From the IMG/VR virus record IMGVR_UViG_3300027365_000011, positions 1-64,000 of that record: a stretch of DNA of 64,000 bases; one strand, 5' to 3'. A program made the translations under genes and the position numbers. How positions within the stretch are numbered: position 1 is the first letter of the stretch; each line of letters begins with the position of its first letter. Below the pieces are notes generated by a model. It was not told where the DNA came from and made no database searches. It saw only the letters and a program-made list of their open reading frames with translations. Positions 15,938 through 24,644 of this stretch are shown here, piece after piece. The stretch comes from a virus.

Positions 15938-16905
15938 TGCGCCAGGCGCTGATCCAGAAGATGACCATTGACGGCCAGCCGCTGGACCTGGGCATGTTCC
16001 AGCGCCTGAGCTACGTCGAGACGCTGGACCTGTCCGGTCCGCGGCTGCTGCTGGAGGCTGACGACGTGGAGCGCACCCTGCGCGACGACTTCGGGGTTCG
16101 CGAGGGGGCGATCATCGCCGCGCAGATCGATGACAGCGAAATGGGCGGCACGCTCGATGTCAGCGAGGCCTTCGTCATCAAGTCCGTGGACAGCGACGCC
16201 CGCAACCGGCTGTCGATCCAGTGCCTGGCGGCGCCGGTCGACGCCCTCAAGGCCCCGGCCGAGGGGCCGCTGTTCCAGGCCCTCAAGAGCCCTGGGCAGA
16301 TCCTGGGCGCGGCCACCGGGCTGGCGCTGGATATGGGCGACTTCCCGTTGGTCGATGCCTGGCACCTGCTGCCCGGCGAGCGCACCAGCAAGAAGCTGCG
16401 CACCCTGGGCCGGGAGCTGGGCGCGGCCGTGTGGTACAGCCGCGGCCGGCTTCACTGTCACCCGCTGCGCCGGCTGTGGGCGGGCGCCCCGGTGGCGACG
16501 CTGCATTATGCCGACCGGCGCCAGCCCGAGCCCGACCAGATCCGCGACTGGGCGCTGACCTACCGCAAGGACGTGGTGAACGACCGCATCCGCCGCGGCT
16601 ACGGCGGCTGGAGCATGACCGAAGGCCCGCTGGGCGGCGGCGGCCGATACGAGGCCACGCAGTACCATCAGCGCGCGACCCTCGACAACCTCAACCTGGC
16701 CACGGTGCCGGCCATCGACCTGCTGCTGGACGGTCAGGGGCGCTTCGCCCCGGGGCAGCGCCTGGCGCTGAAATTCCACCGTTCGGTGCAGGGCCGCCCG
16801 TTCGATGAATCCGTGCCCGAGCACGTCATGATCGCCTCCATGGCCTGCCAGCAGCGCAAGGACAGCTACCAGACCCGCATCAAGGGAGTCATCCTCAATG
16901 AGTGA
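15937..16905 (+). CDS. Baseplate hub protein (gp27/gpD-like, probable)
   Basis: The product is 322 aa. Alternating beta domains and the position directly before a gpV-type spike fit the hub that anchors the spike at the end of the tail tube. Segments such as GRELGAAVWYSRGRLHCHPL match the LysM-adjacent region of gpD-like hubs. Start and stop overlap both neighbours. The assignment depends on context as well as sequence. Confidence 0.6.
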   Translation: MRQALIQKMTIDGQPLDLGMFQRLSYVETLDLSGPRLLLEADDVERTLRDDFGVREGAIIAAQIDDSEMGGTLDVSEAFVIKSVDSDARNRLSIQCLAAPVDALKAPAEGPLFQALKSPGQILGAATGLALDMGDFPLVDAWHLLPGERTSKKLRTLGRELGAAVWYSRGRLHCHPLRRLWAGAPVATLHYADRRQPEPDQIRDWALTYRKDVVNDRIRRGYGGWSMTEGPLGGGGRYEATQYHQRATLDNLNLATVPAIDLLLDGQGRFAPGQRLALKFHRSVQGRPFDESVPEHVMIASMACQQRKDSYQTRIKGVILNE

Positions 16906-17674
16906 ACACGCCCTGACATTCCGCGCCGACGACCAGATGGGCGAATACCGCGCGCAGGTGGTCAGCACCCAAGACCCCAAGCGCCTGCTGCGCGTGCAGG
17001 TGCGCGTGCATGGCTGGTGGGCCGGTGTGCCCGACCAGGACCTACCCTGGGCGGAGTACAAGCTGGCCAGCGCCCGGCCCAACGCCGGCGACTTCGAGCC
17101 GGCCGAGGTGGGCGACTGGGTATGGGTCGACTTCCCCGGCGGCGACACCCGCTACCCGCGCATCACCGGCTGGTGCCACTTCGCCCCCGGCGGCGCCCCC
17201 AACCTGCCCCACGAAGCCTGGCAGGGGCCGCAAGCCTACGCCCACCAGCGCCTTGACGTGCAGCCGACGCCGGCCGCCCCGCCCTACCATGGCGCGCGCG
17301 TGTCGACCAAGCACGGCACGACCATCGAGCGCGCCCCGGACGGTTCCTGCCGCGTGACCCAGCGCGCCAGCGGTACCGCCCTGGAAATCACCGCCGACGG
17401 CCATATCGTGCTTCACGGCGCGGCCGACGTGTTCCACTCCAGCGACGGCGACACCCGCCAGAACGTGGGCGCCAACCTGATCGTCAAGGTGGCGGGCAAT
17501 GCCCGGATGGAGGTGGGCGGCGACATGACCGCGGAAGTCGCCGGCACGGCCAAGGTCAATGCCAAGAGCATCCACCACAACGACGGCAGCCCCGTCGTGA
17601 CCACCGCCCATATCTGCCACTTCACCGGCAACCCGCATGGCGACGGGTCCAGCACCGTAACCGCAGGGAAATAA
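16898..17674 (+). CDS. Baseplate central spike (gpV/gp5-like)
   Basis: The product is 258 aa. An N-terminal OB-fold-type domain (residues about 15-90: RLLRVQVRVHGWW, then EVGDWVWVDFPGGD) is followed by a repetitive beta region (LEITADGHIVLHGA, AGNARMEVGGDMTAEVAG) typical of a beta-helical needle. The tip HICHFTGNPHGDGS has His and Cys placed as in metal-binding apices of phage spikes. It should form a trimer that pierces the outer membrane. No lysozyme domain is fused; the tape measure carries one instead. Confidence 0.8.
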   Translation: MSEHALTFRADDQMGEYRAQVVSTQDPKRLLRVQVRVHGWWAGVPDQDLPWAEYKLASARPNAGDFEPAEVGDWVWVDFPGGDTRYPRITGWCHFAPGGAPNLPHEAWQGPQAYAHQRLDVQPTPAAPPYHGARVSTKHGTTIERAPDGSCRVTQRASGTALEITADGHIVLHGAADVFHSSDGDTRQNVGANLIVKVAGNARMEVGGDMTAEVAGTAKVNAKSIHHNDGSPVVTTAHICHFTGNPHGDGSSTVTAGK

Positions 17675-17677
17675 GCC

Positions 17678-17875
17678 ATGGCACTGAGCAAGGACGCCCT
17701 CAAAGGGCGCATCGTCAGCGAAATGGAGAGCCAGGGGGCCACCGCCACCGGCGAATACTCCTGGGTCAATCGCATGGCCGAGGCCATCGCCAACGCCGTG
17801 GTCGACGAGATCCACAGCAACGCCCAGGTGCCCGTCTCCAGCGGCTCGAGCGCGGGCAACTACCCGGTGCAATAA
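17678..17875 (+). CDS. Small spike- or baseplate-associated protein
   Basis: The product is 65 aa: a helical N-terminal half and a Ser/Gly-rich tail (SSGSSAGNYP). It begins 3 bp after the spike gene and is the last gene before a terminator. Small proteins of this kind commonly follow spike genes in contractile phages, but the role is not known. Confidence 0.55.
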   Translation: MALSKDALKGRIVSEMESQGATATGEYSWVNRMAEAIANAVVDEIHSNAQVPVSSGSSAGNYPVQ

Positions 17876-17899
17876 GCCCTTCGCCCCTGCATAGCCCCT

Positions 17900-17918
17900 C
17901 TCTCGACACGCCGGCCCG
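17900..17918 (+). repeat. 19-bp direct repeat, copy left of the capsid gene
   Basis: CTCTCGACACGCCGGCCCG occurs here and again, identical, at 19655-19673. The two copies bracket the terminator, promoter and major capsid gene. They may mark a module boundary exchanged by recombination, or share a structural RNA role. Confidence 0.75.
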
Positions 17919-17930
17919 ACCCCGCCTAGT

Positions 17931-17967
17931 AACCTTGGAGGTACTGTTTTACTTCCAAGGTTGCTTT
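17931..17967 (+). terminator. Intrinsic terminator
   Basis: The stem AACCTTGGAGGTA/TACTTCCAAGGTT (13 bp, one G-T pair) is followed by GCTTTTTG. It ends the fibre, DGR and spike transcription block just before the capsid promoter. Confidence 0.75.
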
Positions 17968-17971
17968 TTGT

Positions 17972-18000
17972 GTGATTCCGCTTTACCTGTCGTGTAAAAT
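17972..18000 (+). promoter_or_regulatory. Capsid-operon promoter with operator O4 over the -10
   Basis: TTACCTGTCGTGTAA (17983-17997) runs into the -10 TAAAAT (17995-18000). The best-spaced -35 is the weak GTGATT (17972-17977, 17 bp). The arrangement matches that at 41592-41620 (GTGACC, operator, TAAAAT), so these two form a second promoter class in which the repressor covers the -10. Confidence 0.6.
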
Positions 18001-18089
18001 CCAGAAACGACCCGTCACAGACGGTTACAAATCCGGGGGCGGTGCCACGCAGCCGGCCTTGGAGGCCAGTCGAAACCAACGGAGAGTAT

Positions 18090-19652
18090 ATGGCTTCTCA
18101 GCAGGACTACGCCCAGCGCCTGGCAAACATCAATCGCGATGCCAAGGCCATGATGGATGCCGTGGTGTCACCGCAGATGGACGGCGGCGACTTCATCACC
18201 GAATCCAAGGAACGTAACGCACAGCTCACGGATGCAGTCCAGGGCAGCGTGTTCGAGTCATTCGGCGACAGCGCCGGCATGATTCTCGCCACCCAGGCCA
18301 ATGCCGTGCGCGCCTACCACCGCCAGACCGGCCGCTTGCCCAGTGCCGAGCAACTGGCCGCCGGCCAGCGCGCGATGGAAAACCTCGCGACCCTGTGCAG
18401 CCCCGGCGGCGGCGCCCCCGAGCAGATCATGGAAAGCGTGGGGCCGATGAGCACGTCCGAAGGCCAGGTGCTGCGCGACCATATGGCCGCCCTGGTACTG
18501 CCGGTGCAGCTCCACTCGATCACCAACGAGATGGTCACGACCGTACCGGCCAACTTCGACCGCACCGAAATCTTCCGCGTGCGTCGCCTCGCCGGCTCCA
18601 CCTTCGGCGATCTGACCAAGGGCGAGGAGATCGACCAGTTCTACCGCGGTCAGTACAGTTCCATGGACCAGCGCCAGCCGCTGGGCGTCGCCGACGGCAC
18701 CAAGACCGCTTTCACCTACGACGTGGGGATGCCGCTGCGCAACTCCGGCGCCAACGTCGGCGGCTTCATCAAGATTTACCAGGACCGCGACGAAGTGGGG
18801 TCCGACGACGGCCGCGGCAATATCTACGGCCCGTCCCTGAGCGGCACCGTCGATTACGACACCGGCGCGATCAACGTCACTTTCTCCGCGGCGCCGGCCA
18901 ACGGCGCCGAGCTGCATGTCGGCTATGACGTGTCGATCGAGAAAGACCCGTCGCTGATCCCCACCGTCGATCATGACATCCTGAGCTGGGTCATCCTGCC
19001 GCACGAAGCCGCCATCAGCGGCCAGACCACCGTGCAGGCGCTGTTCCAGGCCCGTCGCGAGTTCGGCCTGGACATGACCAGCATGACCGCCACCGCGATG
19101 CGCAACACCCTGGCGGCCGACAAGGACCGCAAGCGCCTCAACGATATGTGGTTCTTCGCCAAGGGCCTGACCACCTGGGACATGACCGTGCCCAGCGCGC
19201 TCACCTACCAGGAGCACTACGAGTCGCTGCGCGAGGTGCTGCTGAATATCTCCACCGACCTGATGATGGACAACCGCCTGTCCGGCCTGCGCGGCGTGGT
19301 CGCCGGCCGCAGCGCCTGCAACATCTTCAAGTCGCTCAACAGCACCCACTTCACGCCGGCACCGGGCTATCGCGAGTCCCCGCAGCCGCACTACGTGGGC
19401 CGCCTGTTCGGTCTCTACGACCTGTTCTGCGACCCGCAAGCGGACGAGTGGGAGTGTCTGTGCTACGCGAAGGGCGACAACCACGGCGATGCCGGCTATG
19501 TCGCGGCCGACGCCATCACCGCGGTGCCGTTCAAGCACCCGGTCGGCACCGACCTGCGCCACCGCGACACCCTCTATGAGCTGGCGTACCGGACCATCCA
19601 CCCCTACAACGGCCGGGCCTGGTTCCGCCGCCTCAAGTTCGTCAAGGCATAA
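18090..19652 (+). CDS. Major capsid protein
   Basis: The product is 520 aa from ATG 18090, with GGAGAG directly upstream. Residues about 120-170 (MSTSEGQVLRDHMAALVLPV) and the C-terminal part (VGTDLRHRDTLYELAYRTIH) fit gp23-type HK97-fold capsid proteins of large myophages. A beta insertion at about 210-290 (TKTAFTYDVG to ELHVGYDVS) is also typical of this class. It has its own promoter and terminator-insulated context, as expected for the most abundant virion protein. No N-terminal cleavage site can be assigned. Confidence 0.75.
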   Translation: MASQQDYAQRLANINRDAKAMMDAVVSPQMDGGDFITESKERNAQLTDAVQGSVFESFGDSAGMILATQANAVRAYHRQTGRLPSAEQLAAGQRAMENLATLCSPGGGAPEQIMESVGPMSTSEGQVLRDHMAALVLPVQLHSITNEMVTTVPANFDRTEIFRVRRLAGSTFGDLTKGEEIDQFYRGQYSSMDQRQPLGVADGTKTAFTYDVGMPLRNSGANVGGFIKIYQDRDEVGSDDGRGNIYGPSLSGTVDYDTGAINVTFSAAPANGAELHVGYDVSIEKDPSLIPTVDHDILSWVILPHEAAISGQTTVQALFQARREFGLDMTSMTATAMRNTLAADKDRKRLNDMWFFAKGLTTWDMTVPSALTYQEHYESLREVLLNISTDLMMDNRLSGLRGVVAGRSACNIFKSLNSTHFTPAPGYRESPQPHYVGRLFGLYDLFCDPQADEWECLCYAKGDNHGDAGYVAADAITAVPFKHPVGTDLRHRDTLYELAYRTIHPYNGRAWFRRLKFVKA

Positions 19653-19654
19653 CC

Positions 19655-19684
19655 CTCTCGACACGCCGGCCCGCCAGGGCCGGC
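19655..19684 (+). repeat. 19-bp direct repeat, right copy, leading into a hairpin
   Basis: The repeat at 19655-19673 is identical to 17900-17918. Here it overlaps a perfect 8-bp stem GCCGGCCC GCCA GGGCCGGC (19665-19684) just after the capsid stop. There is no U-run. The hairpin may stabilise capsid mRNA or reduce readthrough. Confidence 0.65.
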
Positions 19685-19707
19685 CCTGACGCAAGGACCA
19701 GGCAGCT

Positions 19708-20076
19708 ATGACGCAGACCACTATCGAGATCCACAACCCCACCGGCTCCAGTGTCACCTACCTGAGCCGTGGGGTCCGCCTGCGCGCGCCGAGCGGCCGC
19801 AGCCGGCACATCGTCAGCCACGCGGATGCCGACCTGCTGCGCGACCATTTCAAGGCTTACGCGCCGCGCGTGACGGTAACGGGCGTGCCAGCACCGGATG
19901 CTCCGGCCGAGACGGCAGACGCCGAGACGGACCCGGCCGAGGATGCCGCGGGCGACGACACCGAAACGACCCAGGCGGACGACGCACAGGCCACCACTCG
20001 CAACACCGGCAGGGCACAGCGCGCCCGGCGTTCCGCCAAGGGCAAGACTTCCGGCGATGAAGGCGACAGCGCATGA
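19708..20076 (+). CDS. Hypothetical protein with acidic linker, before sheath
   Basis: The product is 122 aa. A short beta domain (residues 1-55) is followed by an Asp/Glu/Ala-rich disordered stretch and a basic end (RAQRARRSAKGKT). The layout resembles small DUF2635-like proteins that precede sheath genes in Mu-type phages, but the similarity is weak. It overlaps the sheath start by four bases. Confidence 0.5.
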   Translation: MTQTTIEIHNPTGSSVTYLSRGVRLRAPSGRSRHIVSHADADLLRDHFKAYAPRVTVTGVPAPDAPAETADAETDPAEDAAGDDTETTQADDAQATTRNTGRAQRARRSAKGKTSGDEGDSA

Positions 20077-21632
20077 TTAAGCAGACCATCACCAATGCGG
20101 CCGGCGTGAGCGTCCTGCCGCTGATCGACAACACCTACCGCACCTCGACCGGCGGCGTCGGCGTGGCGGCCTGTGCGCTCGAAGCCCCCAAGGGGCCGGT
20201 CGGGCGCCCGGTCTATGTCACCGACGCCACCTGGCGCGACGTGTTCGGCAAGCCCTACCATCCCCGCGAGGGCGGCAAGGCGGAAGGCCTGCGCCACCTG
20301 GGCGAAGCGGCCAAGGAATGCCAGGGCGTGCAAGTCATGCGCGTGCTGGCCGAGGATGCGCAGTTCCCGAGCATCACCTTCAACAGCGCCGGGTCCACCG
20401 AAGCTGTCACCACCGACGCCCATGCCTATGGCACCAGCCTGACCGCCGGCGCGGGCATCGCCCTGATCGTCTACCCCAAGGACGGCGATCCCTCGACCCG
20501 GCGCAAGCTCAACGTCAGCAAGGTCGACACCGACAAGCAGCGCGTCACCCTGCAGGTGCTCGAGCCCGACAGCCTGGGCGACGACCAGGTGGTCGAATCG
20601 CTGACCTTCGGCTTCGACCCCGACGACGTGGACGACATGGGCGCCCCGGCGTTCGTGGAAGCCGTGTTCGAGAACCAGTCCACGCGCCTCGAGGCCGTGC
20701 TGGGGCCGGACGCCAGCCTGGCGGATTTCACCGCCTCCAGCGCGCCGATTGCCTTCGCCGGCGGCACCAACGGCAGCGCCCCGACCGCGGCCGATTACAT
20801 CGCCGCCTGGGACGCCTTCCGCGACATGCGGGTCGACCTGGACTTCATGTTCGCCGCCGGCACCTATGACGAGACCGTGCTGGGCAACGCCAAGGACATC
20901 GCCGATGGCCGCCTGGTGCAGTTCTACTATGACGCGCCGCCGACGATGCGCAACGCCGCGGCCGCCCAGTGGCTCATGGATCTCGGCATCAGCTCCCGCC
21001 AGATTCAGGCCGCCCACGGCGCCTACAGCTTCATCGACCCCTACTACGGCGGCCGCGCGGTGTGGGGCTATTCCGGGGCCATGGCCGCAGCGCGGGCACG
21101 CAGCAACGCCCGCGTTACCGGCAACGTGCCGGGCGTGCATTACTCGCTGGCCGGCACCAAGCGTGGCTATGTCGATCGCCGCGGCGCACGCCCCCTGTAC
21201 GGCGACGACCCGCTCAACAAGGAAGCCCTCTATGACGCGCGGCTCAACCCGATCCTCGCCAACGCGGGCGGCTCCGGGGTCATCATCGGTGACGACCTGA
21301 CCACCCACTACGAGGAAAACTACAGCCGCTTCGGCTGGGTCACGAGCATTTCCAACTACATCACCCAGCGCTTCCTGCTGGCGGCGGCCGCGGCCAAGTT
21401 CGAGCCGGACGGCCTGACGCGCGAACTCCTTCACGACCTTCTCAGCGAGATCATGGAGGAAATGGTCACGGCCGGCGCCCTGGTGCCGCCGCGCAATCCC
21501 GAGGTGGACGGCACGTCGCCCTACATTCTCACCATCGAACAGCTCGAAATCGACCTGTGGAAAGCGACTTGGGAAATCTGCCCGACCGGGGCGGCCCGTC
21601 GCATCGCCGGCCAGCCGGCGCTTATCAAGTAA
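20073..21632 (+). CDS. Contractile tail sheath protein
   Basis: The product is 519 aa. The N-terminal beta handshake region (PLIDNTYRTSTGGVGVAAC), the central Rossmann-like variable domains and the C-terminal domain (ITQRFLLAAAAAKFEPDGLT, then LEIDLWKATWEICPTGAARR) match tail sheath organisation. Length is normal for the family. Its position after capsid and before tube-type proteins supports it. It forms the contractile outer tail layer. Confidence 0.75.
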   Translation: MIKQTITNAAGVSVLPLIDNTYRTSTGGVGVAACALEAPKGPVGRPVYVTDATWRDVFGKPYHPREGGKAEGLRHLGEAAKECQGVQVMRVLAEDAQFPSITFNSAGSTEAVTTDAHAYGTSLTAGAGIALIVYPKDGDPSTRRKLNVSKVDTDKQRVTLQVLEPDSLGDDQVVESLTFGFDPDDVDDMGAPAFVEAVFENQSTRLEAVLGPDASLADFTASSAPIAFAGGTNGSAPTAADYIAAWDAFRDMRVDLDFMFAAGTYDETVLGNAKDIADGRLVQFYYDAPPTMRNAAAAQWLMDLGISSRQIQAAHGAYSFIDPYYGGRAVWGYSGAMAAARARSNARVTGNVPGVHYSLAGTKRGYVDRRGARPLYGDDPLNKEALYDARLNPILANAGGSGVIIGDDLTTHYEENYSRFGWVTSISNYITQRFLLAAAAAKFEPDGLTRELLHDLLSEIMEEMVTAGALVPPRNPEVDGTSPYILTIEQLEIDLWKATWEICPTGAARRIAGQPALIK

Positions 21633-21644
21633 CGGAGACCGATC

Positions 21645-22328
21645 ATGCACAACCTGCTGCTGGGGAGCGCCGATGCCGACGTGTTCGGCGACTTCCGCCC
21701 CGGGAATCACCCGGTGCTCGAAAGCGCCGGGCAGCCGCGCAGCGACAGCGAGATGGATGCCCTCATCCTCGAGGCGGCCGAAACCCAGCTTCGCGCCGCC
21801 GCCATGGGCGCGGCGCTGACCTGGATCGACGACGGCGACTGGACCGCCGACACCCTGGACGCCCTCGCCCAAGGGCTCTCCGCCGGTGACGAGGGTGATG
21901 AAGACGACGAAGGCGACATGAGCGATGACGAACAGGCGGAGTACGACGCCCTGCTCGACACGCTCGGCGACGCCTTCGTCTACCTCGGCGCCGATGAAGA
22001 CAACGTGGAGCAGGCGATCAACGGCGACGACGACGCCTGCCAGCTACTCGGGCAGCGGCTGTCCGACCGCCTGGACGAAACGACTCAGGATGACGATGAC
22101 CTGGTGAGCGAGTTTTCCGTGGGCGGCACGCTGGTCATGGAGAGTCTCAAGAAAGTCATTCGCGACGGCGAAGTGAAGTGGGTCCGCAAGAAGAAGCGCC
22201 GCCGCAAGAAGCGTCTGACCGCGAAGCAGCGGGCCGCGCTCAAGAAGGCGCGCCGCAAGTCCAACAACGCGGCCGCCAAGCGCTCTCGCAAGCGCTCCAT
22301 GCGCCGCCGCCGGCAGATGGGGCTGTAA
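21645..22328 (+). CDS. Acidic protein with extremely basic C-terminal tail
   Basis: The product is 227 aa. Residues 75-95 and 145-160 are Asp/Glu-rich. The last 55 residues are about half Lys and Arg (KKKRRRKKRLTAKQRAALKK, then RSRKRSMRRRR). Such a tail could bind DNA or the negatively charged lumen of a tube. It lies between sheath and tube-type genes with its own ribosome site (CGGAGACC), so it is likely virion-associated. I do not recognise a family. Confidence 0.6.
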   Translation: MHNLLLGSADADVFGDFRPGNHPVLESAGQPRSDSEMDALILEAAETQLRAAAMGAALTWIDDGDWTADTLDALAQGLSAGDEGDEDDEGDMSDDEQAEYDALLDTLGDAFVYLGADEDNVEQAINGDDDACQLLGQRLSDRLDETTQDDDDLVSEFSVGGTLVMESLKKVIRDGEVKWVRKKKRRRKKRLTAKQRAALKKARRKSNNAAAKRSRKRSMRRRRQMGL

Positions 22329-22331
22329 GCC

Positions 22332-22907
22332 ATGTCATCGCGTGTCGGCAACAACGACTCGGAACTGTCCGATCATCTTAAGGCCTTCATCCAGACCCGG
22401 GATGCCCTGGTGGTGGGGATCATCGGCGAGGGCTCGAGCCGTGAGCTGACCGCGATGTGGGAAGCGCCGTTCGAGAACGAGACGCCCGGGGCGATGCTCT
22501 CCAAGACCTCCGGGCTGGCGCAGATGGGCACGGACACGACCTCGAAGACCAAGCTCAACACCACCCAGGTATGGTCCGGCACCATGCCGCTGGTGTTTTC
22601 CCTGGTCCTCGAGCTGTACGCCATCCATGACGCCTACGCCGAAGTGCAGGCCGCCGTGGTGGAGCTGGAAAAGGCCGCCTCGCCCGAGCTCAACGGCGCG
22701 ACCCCCATGGGGCGCATCCCCGAGAAGACGATCGCGCTCAACGCCGGGCGCCAGATCATCTACCCGGAGTGCGTCATCACCAGTATCAGCCGACAACTCG
22801 ACGGGCCGATCAGCCACGAAGGCTACCCGCTCCAGGGCCAACTGACCCTGCAGCTCGAGACGGTCGGCACCGTCAATCGCTCAGACATACCCAGCACCTT
22901 CGGGTAA
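22332..22907 (+). CDS. Tail-tube-cap/initiator-like protein (tentative)
   Basis: The product is 191 aa. The second half (LVLELYAIHDAYAEVQAAV to RQIIYPECVITSISRQLDG) follows the pattern of contractile-injection-system tube-cap proteins, which carry a hydrophobic L-x-L-Y segment, a proline-rich turn and a beta strand ending in G.P. Its location between sheath and tube genes agrees. The evidence is moderate. Confidence 0.45.
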   Translation: MSSRVGNNDSELSDHLKAFIQTRDALVVGIIGEGSSRELTAMWEAPFENETPGAMLSKTSGLAQMGTDTTSKTKLNTTQVWSGTMPLVFSLVLELYAIHDAYAEVQAAVVELEKAASPELNGATPMGRIPEKTIALNAGRQIIYPECVITSISRQLDGPISHEGYPLQGQLTLQLETVGTVNRSDIPSTFG

Positions 22908-22918
22908 AGGAGACCCAC

Positions 22919-23425
22919 ATGGCAAAGATCACCGGGGCGTCCGGCAACACCGAGCTGTTCCAGAAGTCCTACAACACGCATGTCGCCAAGGGCGAAGGCC
23001 TCATCGGCACCGACTTCCTGCTCGAGATCGAGGGGTTCGAGGATAACGCCACGCTGATTCAGGCCGCCCAGCTCCCGCCGCTGATGCGCGAGATGATCGA
23101 GTCCTACGGCCCGATGGGCGTGCGCGTGCTCCAGCAGGGCAACTACAACAACGCCGCCGAGATCCCGATCACCTTCAAGGAGGTCATCAAGGGCGACGTG
23201 TACAAGATGGTCCGCGATTGGGTCGTCAACAAGCGTTACCTGCGCTGCCGGCTCAAGGCCACCCCGGAGTCGATGAACGGCAAGGGCGCCAGCGCCCACA
23301 ACTTCACCATGCACGACTGCTGGCTGAGCCTCGATGGCGTCGACCTGTCGGTCGAGGACCGTGCCGCCCTGGTCAAGCCGGCCGGCACGCTCTACGCCAA
23401 CTACATCGAGCCCGAAGTCGCATAA
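22919..23425 (+). CDS. Tail tube protein (probable)
   Basis: The product is 168 aa from ATG 22919, after AAAGGAG. It has the length and all-beta character of tail tube subunits, with GTDFLLEIEGFEDNATL and EIPITFKEVIKGDVY as edge strands and a C-terminal DCWLSLDGVDLS strand pair. Position after sheath supports it. The protein at 24007 is a second tube-type candidate, so which one forms the main tube is uncertain. Confidence 0.6.
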   Translation: MAKITGASGNTELFQKSYNTHVAKGEGLIGTDFLLEIEGFEDNATLIQAAQLPPLMREMIESYGPMGVRVLQQGNYNNAAEIPITFKEVIKGDVYKMVRDWVVNKRYLRCRLKATPESMNGKGASAHNFTMHDCWLSLDGVDLSVEDRAALVKPAGTLYANYIEPEVA

Positions 23426-23434
23426 GGAGCCCCC

Positions 23435-24004
23435 ATGACCCCGCTGGACCTGCTGGACGACGTGAAAGCCCGCTTCCCGCTGCTGCTGGTGCAGGACACC
23501 GGCCAGCAGCAGCGCCTGCTGCGCCTGGCGCTTCGCACCTACCAGGACAAGGCGGGGCATATCGCGGCGCTGCGTCTCGACGGCTCGAGCCTGGCGGCCG
23601 ATCCCGTCGTCACCGCCCCGCCGCACGCCCTCGCCCCGATCGGGGGCGTGGACGCGCGCGGCAAGACCGTGTTTCTCCACGAACAGGATAGTGTCAGCGG
23701 CCCGCAATGGGCGCTGGCACTGGATGCGACCCATGAGCCGCCCTTCACCCTGCGCTACTTCTTCGACTTCGCCGGCCTGGACCTCGCCGCCGACTCCCTG
23801 CCGCACGGCACGGTGGGCCTGATTGGCGACTACCTGTATGCCCTGCTGGACATTCTTAACACCCAGCGCCAGCGCCAGGTTAACCAGGCCAGCGAGATCC
23901 CCGCAGACCACCTGCGCGGCGACGCCGAGCTGCTGCAAGCCAAGGAGAACGTCGAGCTGGCCATGCAGGAGCAACAAGCCATCATCCCGAGCATCATGGC
24001 CTAA
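23435..24004 (+). CDS. Virion protein between tube genes (connector candidate)
   Basis: The product is 189 aa. Its N-terminus MTPLDLLDDVKARFPLLLVQ and a C-terminal helix (ELLQAKENVELAMQEQQA) flank a beta domain. This fits head-tail connector or tail-completion proteins in broad outline but no family is recognised. It is spaced 9 and 2 bp from its neighbours. Confidence 0.5.
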   Translation: MTPLDLLDDVKARFPLLLVQDTGQQQRLLRLALRTYQDKAGHIAALRLDGSSLAADPVVTAPPHALAPIGGVDARGKTVFLHEQDSVSGPQWALALDATHEPPFTLRYFFDFAGLDLAADSLPHGTVGLIGDYLYALLDILNTQRQRQVNQASEIPADHLRGDAELLQAKENVELAMQEQQAIIPSIMA

Positions 24005-24006
24005 AC

Positions 24007-24570
24007 ATGGCACTGACCCGACCGCCCCGAGCCGGCACGCCGCGCTCCACGCCCCGCCGCTACGGCGACTCCAACCTGTCGGCGATGAAGGCCCTCTCGA
24101 AGCGGATGGTCAATACGCACTTCCGCGAAGGCTGGCAGTACCGGGTCGAGATCGAGGAGGCCCCGGCCGACTGGGAGCTGTACTGCAAGGGCGTGTCGTT
24201 CACGCCGATCGAGCTGGAGTCCGCCGAGCAGCGGGTCGGCGCCCACTACCTCAACTACCTCAACGGCATCCGCCCGGTGGCGGTATCGATGACGATGCGG
24301 GACAACCAGGACGGGCGCATTGTCGACTGGTTCGAGGCCTGGACGGCGAAAATCGTCTCCCCGGCGGGCACCTGGAGCCTGCCGGCCGATTACCTGCGCA
24401 CCCTGCGCCTGTTCCGGCTCGACTACAACGGCGGCGCCACGCTGTACAAGGAGCTGCGCGTCCAGCCGCAAATGTGCGGCGAGCTGACCGAATCCGTGGA
24501 GCCCGGCGGCGGGCTGCTGGAGTTCCCGCTGACGGTCCAGGAGTTCCGCGGCTTCGGCAAGCACTACTGA
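24007..24570 (+). CDS. gp19-like tail tube-type protein (probable)
   Basis: The product is 187 aa. FREGWQYRVEIEEAPADWEL, VSMTMRDNQDGRIVDWFEAW and a Pro-rich LPADYLRTLRLFRLD segment match the strand order of T4 gp19-type tube or tube-initiator proteins. It is the last gene before a promoter. With the 22919 protein it may give tube plus initiator; the sequence does not tell which is which. Confidence 0.6.
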   Translation: MALTRPPRAGTPRSTPRRYGDSNLSAMKALSKRMVNTHFREGWQYRVEIEEAPADWELYCKGVSFTPIELESAEQRVGAHYLNYLNGIRPVAVSMTMRDNQDGRIVDWFEAWTAKIVSPAGTWSLPADYLRTLRLFRLDYNGGATLYKELRVQPQMCGELTESVEPGGGLLEFPLTVQEFRGFGKHY

Positions 24571-24571
24571 C

Positions 24572-24612
24572 TTTCCTATCGAGTAACAGTCCGTTACCTC
24601 AGATGATAGAAT
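24572..24612 (+). promoter_or_regulatory. Promoter with operator O5 and GTAAC/GTTAC dyad
   Basis: TTTCCTATCGAGTAA (24572-24586) matches the operator at 11 of 15 positions. A second dyad GTAAC AGTCC GTTAC (24583-24597) overlaps it. TAACAG (24584-24589) and TAGAAT (24607-24612) are 17 bp apart. It drives the chaperone, tape-measure and baseplate genes. Confidence 0.55.
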
Positions 24613-24644
24613 CGGCACCATGACACCGCCTCATGGAGCCGCCC

